Assembly: GCA_902803125.1 (NCBI GenBank)
Contig: CADCOZ010000218.1
Span: forward strand, 1 to 7,266
DNA from: an uncultured Ruminococcus sp.
GTDB lineage: Bacteria; Bacillota; Clostridia; Oscillospirales; Acutalibacteraceae
Direction: 5' to 3'
DNA: 7,266 bases
Part shown: positions 1 through 5,119 of the stretch, in pieces
Layout of the letters: the number at the start of each line of letters is the position of its first letter
Numbering within the stretch: position 1 is the stretch's first letter
The notes under the pieces: generated by a model
Databases searched by the model: none
What the model was told of the DNA's origin: nothing
What the model saw: only the letters and a program-made list of their open reading frames with translations
Program-made: the position numbers and the translations under genes

Positions 1-1
1 C

Positions 2-388
2 ATCGTGATTGCCCTGATCGGTGTCACGAACATCTTCAATACGATTACCACGAACATGAAGCTGCGGCAGAAGGAATTTGCGATCCTGCGTTCCGTTGGC
101 ACCACCAAGCGGGAATTCAACCGCATGATCCATCTGGAATGTATGCTGTATACCATGAAGTCCCTTTTGATCGGCATACCGCTGGGTCTGTTGGGCAGTT
201 CCGCTGTGTATGCACTCACGAATTTGGGAAGACCGGAGGAATATCGAACAGACTTCCTCTTCCCGTGGTTTGAAATCCTGCTGTGTCTGGTGATTGTGCT
301 GTTCCTGCTCCTGATCATCATGCGGTTCTCTATCGCCAAGGTCAGCAAACAGAACATCATCGAAACGATTCGCAACGACAACATTTGA
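2..388 (+). CDS. ABC transporter permease, FtsX-like domain, C-terminal fragment (5' end outside window)
   Basis: Partial gene cut by the left edge; the frame is open from base 2 and ends at TGA 386-388, leaving the last ~128 codons. The visible part is the end of an FtsX-type permease domain. A membrane segment runs into the conserved cytoplasmic stretch RQKEFAILRSVGTTKREF, the coupling region in which MacB/BceB/FtsX-class permeases carry an R-x-x-E-x-x-x-L-R-x-x-G pattern. Two strongly hydrophobic segments follow (about residues 46-71 and 88-110 counted from base 5) and then a short basic tail ending IRNDNI. Proteins of this class pair with an ATPase and move peptides, antibiotics or lipids out of the membrane; the substrate cannot be read from this fragment. 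The GTG at base 5 is an internal codon, not a start. The OmpR/kinase pair downstream is a frequent neighbour of such permeases in Firmicutes. The call is firm at family level only. Confidence 0.88.
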   Translation: MVIALIGVTNIFNTITTNMKLRQKEFAILRSVGTTKREFNRMIHLECMLYTMKSLLIGIPLGLLGSSAVYALTNLGRPEEYRTDFLFPWFEILLCLVIVLFLLLIIMRFSIAKVSKQNIIETIRNDNI

Positions 389-390
389 TG

Positions 391-458
391 GAACCTCTTA
401 TCTCAGGACAGCTACACTGGGGAAACCCCTTTTCTGGCGAAAAAAGGGGTTTCCCCAG
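391..458. repeat. Gene-end repeat element with perfect 17-bp hairpin
   Basis: The arms 417-433 and 442-458 are perfect inverted complements (17 bp, 8-base loop CTGGCGAA), beginning CTGGGGAAACCCC and ending GGGGTTTCCCCAG. The element starts just after the permease stop codon. Its leader (GAACCT at 391-396, TCAGGACAGC at 403-412) reappears after the stop codon of the last gene in the window. No T-run follows the right arm, so it is not a standard terminator, although such a strong hairpin could protect the mRNA 3' end. It looks like a dispersed palindromic (REP/MITE-like) element; that family assignment is inference. Confidence 0.7.
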
Positions 459-461
459 ACC

Positions 462-483
462 CCTTCCCTAAATTCGCTGACTT
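462..483 (+). repeat. 22-bp direct repeat, copy 1
   Basis: This stretch, which begins CCTTCCCTAAATTCG, is identical over 22 bases to 541-562. Each copy is followed by 13-14 unique bases and then a heptanucleotide repeat track, so the two halves look like a tandem duplication with a period of about 79 bp that has since diverged. No coding or regulatory role is evident. Confidence 0.85.
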
Positions 484-496
484 GACCTGAATCAAC

Positions 497-535
497 ATTA
501 TTCATTATTCACTATTCACTATTCATTATTCATTC
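497..535 (+). repeat. Heptanucleotide tandem repeat track 1 (ATTATTC/ACTATTC)
   Basis: Five consecutive 7-base units are visible: ATTATTC, ATTATTC, ACTATTC, ACTATTC, ATTATTC, followed by a partial ATTC. Only the second base varies. This is a short tandem repeat of the kind seen in intergenic DNA of many bacteria. Copy number is likely to vary between strains. Confidence 0.85.
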
Positions 536-540
536 TTTCT

Positions 541-562
541 CCTTCCCTAAATTCGCTGACTT
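541..562 (+). repeat. 22-bp direct repeat, copy 2
   Basis: Identical in all 22 bases to 462-483 and offset by 79 bp. It is followed at 577 by the second heptamer track. The sequences between repeat and heptamers (484-496 and 563-576) are not similar, so conservation is confined to the 22-mer and the heptamer theme. Confidence 0.85.
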
Positions 563-576
563 TTGGTTCCTCACAC

Positions 577-618
577 ATTATTATTTATTCGTTATTCTTT
601 ATTCTTTATTATTTATTT
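577..618 (+). repeat. Heptanucleotide tandem repeat track 2 (NTTATTN)
   Basis: Six 7-base units can be laid out in register: ATTATTA, TTTATTC, GTTATTC, TTTATTC, TTTATTA, TTTATTT. They share the TTATT core with track 1 but are more degenerate. The track ends just before the terminator hairpin that starts at 626. Confidence 0.7.
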
Positions 619-625
619 CTCCTGT

Positions 626-674
626 TATAAGCGGCACGATGTCCCCCCCTGTGTTCGTGCCGCTTATATTTTTT
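626..674 (+). terminator. Rho-independent terminator
   Basis: The arms 626-639 and 655-668 are perfect complements (14 bp, core GCGGCACGA / TCGTGCCGC) around a 15-base loop containing seven consecutive C (643-649). Six T follow at 669-674. Orientation fits transcription from the permease side. It lies ~240 bases after the permease stop, with the repeat block between, and 7 bases before the -35 box of the next promoter, insulating the downstream operon. The minus strand lacks a T-run after the stem. Confidence 0.88.
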
Positions 675-680
675 ACGGAA

Positions 681-709
681 TTGACAAATGCCACTTCACT
701 AACTATAAT
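681..709 (+). promoter_or_regulatory. Consensus sigma-A promoter for the two-component operon
   Basis: The -35 box TTGACA (681-686) and the -10 box TATAAT (704-709) both match the housekeeping consensus at every position, with the optimal 17-base spacer. The start of transcription should fall near 715-717, giving a leader of only ~30 bases. A perfect 10-bp palindrome ATAATATTAT (708-717) overlaps the end of the -10 box and the start point; whether anything binds there is unknown. Confidence 0.9.
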
Positions 710-732
710 AATATTATGAAAATGTGACGGTT

Positions 733-737
733 AGGAG
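733..737 (+). promoter_or_regulatory. Ribosome binding site of the response regulator
   Basis: AGGAG sits 8 bases before the ATG at 746 and supports that start. Confidence 0.8.
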
Positions 738-745
738 AGTGACAT

Positions 746-1399
746 ATGGATATCTTATTGGTCGAGGACAACAAATTGATTTCAAAAAGTTTGGTATATA
801 CTTTGCAGTCTAAAGGACATAAAACCACGCTGTGTGAAACGTGTGAAGCGGCTTTGCTTCAGGCCGGGCAGGAGTATGACCTGATTATTCTGGACGTGAC
901 CCTGCCGGACGGCAACGGCTTTGAACTGTATAGAGATATCAGCCGTGTGAATACGGCACCGGTCATTTTTCTGACGGCGATGGATGATGAGGATCATATT
1001 GTCGGCGGGCTGGAATTGGGAGCGGTCGATTATATTACCAAGCCGTTTTCGACTCGTGAACTGCTGGCTCGTATCCGTCGGTTCGATAAGAAAGCCACCG
1101 GTCAAAGCACCGTGCTGACCGTGGGCAGTATCTATGCGGATACCGAAAGCCATACCGTCCGCAACGGCGATAAAACCGTGGAATTAACCGCTTTGGAGTA
1201 CCGTATCCTGCTGATGCTGATGCAGAATGCCGGCAAGGTGGTCACCAGAGAGCGTATCATGGAAAAAATTTGGGATATCGCCGGCAATTTCGTGAACGAT
1301 AATACCCTGACGGTCTATATCAAGCGTATTCGTCAAAAGCTGGATACCGACCTGATCCGCACGGTCAAGGGCATTGGTTATAAGATGGAGGAAACATGA
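746..1399 (+). CDS. OmpR/PhoB-family response regulator
   Basis: DNA-binding response regulator of 217 residues, a normal length for the family. The receiver domain (about 1-112) has the acidic pair E7-D8, the phospho-accepting D50 in LIILDVTLPDG, the switch T77 (FLTA) and the conserved K99 followed by P100 (ITKPF). The winged-helix domain (about 125-215) carries the usual LTALEYRILLMLMQNAGKVV region, a recognition helix with TLTVYIKRIRQKL, and the closing RTVKGIGYKM hairpin. Phosphorylation by the adjacent kinase should promote dimer formation and DNA binding in the cytoplasm. It is the first gene after the consensus promoter. Its last codons overlap the kinase start (ATGA, 1396-1399), implying translational coupling. 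Likely targets are its own operon or the neighbouring ABC exporter genes; this is inference from gene order. No specific gene symbol is justified. Confidence 0.96.
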   Translation: MDILLVEDNKLISKSLVYTLQSKGHKTTLCETCEAALLQAGQEYDLIILDVTLPDGNGFELYRDISRVNTAPVIFLTAMDDEDHIVGGLELGAVDYITKPFSTRELLARIRRFDKKATGQSTVLTVGSIYADTESHTVRNGDKTVELTALEYRILLMLMQNAGKVVTRERIMEKIWDIAGNFVNDNTLTVYIKRIRQKLDTDLIRTVKGIGYKMEET

Positions 1400-2604
1400 A
1401 AACAACTGTGAAATTCTGTGTGGCTTTGGGGATCCTGTGCCTGACGTTTATCCTGATGACAGCGGTTTTTGTGCTTGCGGGCTTGTCGTATATCAATCAG
1501 GCCAATTATGAAGCCGTGGCGGCGGTGGCCGCTGTCGTGAAGCAAAAGTATCCGGAGGTGGAGGAACAGGAAATTATCGACATTCTGAACGGCCATACGG
1601 CCAATTCCCATGCGGCTGATGATATGCTGAAAAAATACGGCATTACGCCGCAGGATACGATTGTGTTGGCTAACCGACAGAATAATCAGCGGATGGTATG
1701 GATGGTCATCTTGGCCGGGGTGCTGTTCAGCTTGGCGGTGCTGCTCTTTTTCTGGCTGTTTGTGCGGCATAAGGTGAAGCAGGAACGCCGCCTGACAGCG
1801 TATCTTTCCCGCCTGAACAGCGGGCATTATGAACTGCCGCAGGAAAAACTGACGGAGGACAGCAGTTCGGTGCTGTCGGACGAAATCTATAAAACCACGC
1901 TGATGCTGCGGGAAAAAAATGAACAGTCCCTGCGGGATAAGCAGGCGCTGAAGGATTCGCTGACGGATATTTCTCATCAGCTGAAAACGCCGCTGACCTC
2001 TATGCTGATTATGCTGGATAATATCTTGGAGGGCGATATGCCCGAAGAACTGCGAAACGAATTTTTGCAGGATATCCGGCAGTCGGTTCATCATATCAGC
2101 TTCCTGACCTATTCTCTGCTCAAACTCTCCAAACTGGATGCCAATGCCATTGAATTTGAAGTGGAGTCCGTGCCTGTCAAGGAGTTGTTTACGGTTTGTA
2201 TCGGCCGTACCAGTGCCATCGCACAGCAAAGGGAAGTGCGGCTGGAACAGGAATGCGGTGACCTGCTGATACCCTGCGACAGGCGTTGGCTGAGTGAAGC
2301 CTTGACGAATATTGTCAAGAACTGTGTGGAGCATACGGCGGCAGGCGGTTATGTGAAGCTGTCGGCTGAGGATACGCCGCTCTATACCAAAATCACGGTG
2401 GAGGATAACGGCAGCGGCATTGATAAAGAGGATCTGCCGCATATCTTTGAACGCTTCTATAAAGGAAAGGGAGCCGATGATAACAGTATCGGTATCGGGC
2501 TGTCCATGTCGAAATCCATTGTGGAACAATGCGGCGGCTATATCAAGGTGATTTCCGAGCCGCATAAAGGCACCCTTTTCATTATCAAATTTTTCAAACT
2601 GTAA
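1396..2604 (+). CDS. Membrane sensor histidine kinase
   Basis: Sensor kinase of 402 residues, partner of the regulator upstream, starting in the ATGA overlap with a GGAGG site (1387-1391) inside the regulator gene. Two membrane segments (about 7-30 and 101-123) flank a small extracytoplasmic region of ~70 residues, probably the sensor. A short linker (about 125-180), with no clear full HAMP domain, leads to the H-box DISHQLKTPLTSM with phospho-acceptor H194. The catalytic domain shows the N-box (N305, N309), G1 box DNGSGID (337-343), F-box FERFY (351-355) and G2 box GIGLS (366-370), so it looks fully active. The linker and H-box resemble clostridial kinases that accompany FtsX-type exporters and respond to cell-envelope stress; the actual signal cannot be read here. 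The S41-like gene begins 25 bases after its stop, with no terminator between. Confidence 0.95.
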   Translation: MKTTVKFCVALGILCLTFILMTAVFVLAGLSYINQANYEAVAAVAAVVKQKYPEVEEQEIIDILNGHTANSHAADDMLKKYGITPQDTIVLANRQNNQRMVWMVILAGVLFSLAVLLFFWLFVRHKVKQERRLTAYLSRLNSGHYELPQEKLTEDSSSVLSDEIYKTTLMLREKNEQSLRDKQALKDSLTDISHQLKTPLTSMLIMLDNILEGDMPEELRNEFLQDIRQSVHHISFLTYSLLKLSKLDANAIEFEVESVPVKELFTVCIGRTSAIAQQREVRLEQECGDLLIPCDRRWLSEALTNIVKNCVEHTAAGGYVKLSAEDTPLYTKITVEDNGSGIDKEDLPHIFERFYKGKGADDNSIGIGLSMSKSIVEQCGGYIKVISEPHKGTLFIIKFFKL

Positions 2605-2617
2605 CGAACGAGCAAAT

Positions 2618-2623
2618 GGGGGA
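2618..2623 (+). promoter_or_regulatory. Ribosome binding site deciding the S41-like start
   Basis: GGGGGA precedes two adjacent in-frame candidate starts, GTG 2627 and ATG 2630. Spacing is 3 bases to the GTG and 6 to the ATG, so the ATG is preferred. The choice changes the protein by one residue. Confidence 0.6.
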
Positions 2624-2629
2624 ATCGTG

Positions 2630-4711
2630 ATGGCAGCGAAGAAAAAAACAATCCAATCTATTATCAAAGCCGTTCTGTGCCTTTTGCCGCTGACAGTCGG
2701 AATGCTGGGGGGCTATGTGCCGGTACAGGCGGCACCGGATGGGGTGACGGTGACCAAAAAACAGATACCGGTTTATCGAAAAAGTATGTCGGATCAGGAA
2801 ACGGTGGAATGTACCTTTTTCAGCGATATGCCGCATATTCCGTATATGCCGCTGGAGGTTTTTTATACCACGTTCATGGAGGGGCAGATGACCGTTGACC
2901 GTAACGGCTCCCGCTATACTTACCATGATGTGACCTTTGGTTCTGAAGCGGTGGCAGATGCCCAAAACGATACCTTGACTTCGGCCGATATGGCGAACTT
3001 TTTAGCGACACCTGTCTTTAAGCAATCGGAAGGTGTGGTGCTGGGCGGCCCCGATCAGATGGTCAAAATCGAACAGACCGTCTATGATAAGGCCGCTTCA
3101 GCCGTAACCTTTTCGCTGGGTGCCTATGACATTGATTTGCGGGAAGAAAACGGTGTTTTGTACTATCCCTTTGCGACTGTCAGCGATCTGTTCAGCAATC
3201 CCGATGTGCTGACCGCCTATTATGCCGATGACAAAATCTATTTTGAAGCGATGTATCAGGAAATCAACGGCGGGGAGGCTCGTTCCGAAAATAAAGATTA
3301 CTTGCCGTGGATACTGGAAGAGGAACGCTCAGCCGATGTGATTGCCTTTACTTATCGGGAACTGTGTTTTTCCGTAGAAAACTTCTACGGCTATCCGTGT
3401 ACGCACAGCAAATTTGCCGATGCTGTCCGTGAGAAAGGCTTAGATGCGGCGATTACGGCGTTTGACCCGCACCTGAAGGAACTGTTGCTTTCTGCCAAGC
3501 CCGCCGAATATATAGCGGGACTGTATCGGCTGTTCACGGTACGGCTGAGTGATGCCGGCCATACGGGTGCCGACCTGAACAGCATCTTCACCAATGCGGC
3601 GTATACGGCGGTTGTTTTGCCGATTTTTCAGCAGGAAGGTTTATACGGTCAGGAAGAAGGGGTCTATGTCGACAAAAACCGCCGAATGCTTCAAATTCAT
3701 GACACGCTGTCCGAACAGCGGTTGGAAACACTTGGCACGGGCGGTTATTATACACAGGGCGATACCGCCGTCATCAGCTTTGATTCGTTTATGGTGGATT
3801 ATGAAGCGTGGGATCGCTATTTCAGCGGGACAGATGATTTGCTGCCGGATGACACCATCGGGTTTGTTTATCGCTGTGTGGAACGAGCCGACAAAGACCC
3901 TGCCATTCGGAATGTAGTCTTTGACCTTTCCACGAACGGCGGCGGGGATACTACCGCCCTGAATGCCATTGTCGGTTTGATCAGAGGAACGTTCCACATT
4001 CATTTTGACACGGTGATGGGTCAGCAGGGCATTGACCAGACAATCGTCACCGACCGCAACTTTGACGGCACGATAGATGACAGGGATCAAGCGGTTCGCT
4101 ATGATAACCTGCGGTTTGCGGTGCTGTCGAGCGGGTATACTTTTTCTTGTGCAAACATGATGACAGCCCTGATGAAAGAGGGCGGTTTTCCGGTTCTGGG
4201 AGAGCAAAGCGGCGGCGGTGTTTGTGCGGTACTGGTGAAGGCGACCGCAGACGGCCTGCCTTATCGCCTGTCGGCCTATGTTCGTTTTGCCACGGATACG
4301 ACCAACTATCCGGATGACGGCATTCCCGCCGATCATTCACTGGTACCAACGAATGCCGCCGGCGAAAAGGACTACAGCGGCTATTATGACATCGCCGCCA
4401 TGAGTCAGGCCATCGAACGCTTTTATGCCGAACAGGACACTTCTGTTTTGCCGCAGGAAAGCAAAGAATCTTCCGCAGAAAGTGCGGCAGAACCTTCTGC
4501 CGTCAGTACCGATTCATCGGTGGTTTCCCTTGCGGAATCGTCAGCGGATAGGAGTCCTTCGGCTTCGTCTGTTCCGGCCTCAACAGATACCACCGCTCCA
4601 CAGCAGGCCGATACTTCTTCCAACGGTTTAGCGGTGGTATTGGTCATTCTCTTCGGCGTAATCGCAGCGGCGGCGATTGCAGTGACGGTTGTTTTACTGG
4701 TGAAACGGTAA
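2630..4711 (+). CDS. Secreted, C-terminally anchored S41-family peptidase-like protein
   Basis: Protein of 693 residues. It begins with a signal peptide (KKK, hydrophobic core, likely cleavage after ~residue 34, PVQA/AP). A long N-terminal region (35-~300) has no domain I recognise. The S41 fold is indicated by DAGHTG (308-313, candidate catalytic H311), strand-and-turn VVFDLSTNGGG (429-439), SGYTFSCAN (501-509, candidate nucleophile S506) and GEQSGGG (524-530). S41 enzymes are serine peptidases; the C-terminal-processing branch uses a Ser-Lys pair with Lys in a G-K-G context, but here that position is glycine, so a Ser-His arrangement or loss of activity is more likely. An EF-hand-type loop lies at 475-486. 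A Ser/Ala/Thr-rich linker (~600-665) leads to one membrane helix (~667-689) and the tail VKR, placing the domain outside the cell. It follows the kinase closely, suggesting one operon; the substrate is unknown. Confidence 0.85.
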   Translation: MAAKKKTIQSIIKAVLCLLPLTVGMLGGYVPVQAAPDGVTVTKKQIPVYRKSMSDQETVECTFFSDMPHIPYMPLEVFYTTFMEGQMTVDRNGSRYTYHDVTFGSEAVADAQNDTLTSADMANFLATPVFKQSEGVVLGGPDQMVKIEQTVYDKAASAVTFSLGAYDIDLREENGVLYYPFATVSDLFSNPDVLTAYYADDKIYFEAMYQEINGGEARSENKDYLPWILEEERSADVIAFTYRELCFSVENFYGYPCTHSKFADAVREKGLDAAITAFDPHLKELLLSAKPAEYIAGLYRLFTVRLSDAGHTGADLNSIFTNAAYTAVVLPIFQQEGLYGQEEGVYVDKNRRMLQIHDTLSEQRLETLGTGGYYTQGDTAVISFDSFMVDYEAWDRYFSGTDDLLPDDTIGFVYRCVERADKDPAIRNVVFDLSTNGGGDTTALNAIVGLIRGTFHIHFDTVMGQQGIDQTIVTDRNFDGTIDDRDQAVRYDNLRFAVLSSGYTFSCANMMTALMKEGGFPVLGEQSGGGVCAVLVKATADGLPYRLSAYVRFATDTTNYPDDGIPADHSLVPTNAAGEKDYSGYYDIAAMSQAIERFYAEQDTSVLPQESKESSAESAAEPSAVSTDSSVVSLAESSADRSPSASSVPASTDTTAPQQADTSSNGLAVVLVILFGVIAAAAIAVTVVLLVKR
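4052..4087 (+). other. EF-hand-type calcium-binding loop within the S41-like protein
   Basis: The encoded 12 residues DRNFDGTIDDRD match the canonical EF-hand loop: D at 1, N at 3, D at 5, G at 6, I at 8, D at 12. It lies between the NGGG turn and the nucleophile strand. Calcium binding is inferred from the pattern only; no second EF-hand is visible. Confidence 0.6.
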
Positions 4712-4723
4712 TATCCGTGTGAT

Positions 4724-4729
4724 GGGAGG
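4724..4729 (+). promoter_or_regulatory. Ribosome binding site of the DUF951 gene
   Basis: GGGAGG lies 8 bases before the ATG at 4738, in the 26-base gap after the S41-like stop codon. No terminator or promoter is visible in that gap. Confidence 0.8.
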
Positions 4730-4737
4730 TTTTTCCT

Positions 4738-4938
4738 ATGCATATCAACATTGGTGATATCTTAGAAATGAAAAAGCCGCATCCGTGCGGCACGAAGGAA
4801 AGCAAACGATTTTTAGTGCTGCGGGTAGGCGTTGACTTCAAAATACGCTGCTGCGGCTGTGGTCATGAAGTCATTCTGCCCCGTGTGAAGGCAGAAAAAA
4901 ATATCCGCAAGGTCATTCCGGCCGCCGCAACACCGTGA
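4738..4938 (+). CDS. DUF951 family protein
   Basis: Small protein of 66 residues, the usual length for DUF951, a family widespread in Firmicutes with no established function that I know of. The diagnostic features are all present: N-terminal GDILEMKKPHPCG (6-18), then LRVGVDFKIRC (28-38), CGCG (39-42) and VILPR (45-49), followed by a basic tail. The cysteines (17, 38, 39, 41) and H15 could bind a metal, probably zinc, and the beta-rich, basic character would suit nucleic-acid binding; both are guesses. The tail after VI (61-66, PAAATP) looks non-conserved. It is likely read from the same transcript as the S41-like gene, being 26 bases downstream. A small inverted repeat inside it (4776-4791) encodes the conserved PHPCG region and is not a terminator. 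Confidence 0.9.
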   Translation: MHINIGDILEMKKPHPCGTKESKRFLVLRVGVDFKIRCCGCGHEVILPRVKAEKNIRKVIPAAATP

Positions 4939-5010
4939 TTGGTACAGACCACGGTCAAGCGGCGATACAGGAAGAGTTTTTGTTTGTCAAGCACCGGAAA
5001 GACAACAACA

Positions 5011-5096
5011 CAAAAGTTTTTCGCAAGCTTTTCAAAGGCTTGTGGGGTGCAGGGGCAAAGCCCCTGCTGAGAGGTTTGGAGGGCAAAGCCCTCCAA
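5011..5096. repeat. GC-rich palindromic repeat cluster upstream of prfA
   Basis: Two strong hairpins share the 11-base core GGGCAAAGCCC (5053-5063 and 5081-5091, 28 bp apart). Hairpin 1 has arms 5049-5056 and 5060-5067 (8 bp, AAA loop); hairpin 2 has arms 5076-5084 and 5088-5096 (9 bp, AAA loop). A weaker stem (CAAGC 5024-5028 with GCTTG 5038-5042) precedes them. No T-run follows, so these are not terminators on either strand. Blocks of this style recur in intergenic DNA of gut Clostridia in my recollection, which suggests a dispersed repeat. The rest of the 4939-5105 gap shows no convincing promoter or gene. Confidence 0.72.
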
Positions 5097-5105
5097 CAAA
5101 CAGTT

Positions 5106-5113
5106 AAGGGGGG
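5106..5113 (+). promoter_or_regulatory. Ribosome binding site of prfA
   Basis: AAGGGGGG ends 6 bases before the GTG at 5120, supporting this non-ATG start. The downstream edge of palindromic hairpin 2 is only 9 bases upstream, so folding could affect access to the site. Confidence 0.75.
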
Positions 5114-5119
5114 ACAGGT

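Noticed and set aside
462..618. CRISPR array
   Set aside because: Only two copies of the 22-mer, no regular spacers, and the intervening DNA is itself simple-sequence repeat; no cas genes nearby.
724..743. Two GTGAC words (724-728, 739-743) as a regulator-binding direct repeat
   Set aside because: Five-base matches 15 bases apart are too short to separate from chance, and the second lies between the ribosome binding site and the start codon.
1378..2667. Long open frame of 429 codons on the minus strand across the kinase gene
   Set aside because: The plus-strand kinase has every expected motif; the antisense translation is rich in His, Gln and Arg with no recognisable domain or ribosome binding site. 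It is a codon-bias shadow.
4776..4791. Inverted repeat GCCGCA / TGCGGC as a terminator
   Set aside because: Only 6 bp, no T-run, and it encodes the conserved KPHPCG motif of DUF951.
4939..4969. Possible promoter TTGGTA ... GATACA before prfA
   Set aside because: The -10 candidate matches the consensus poorly and the spacing is off; too weak to report as a feature.
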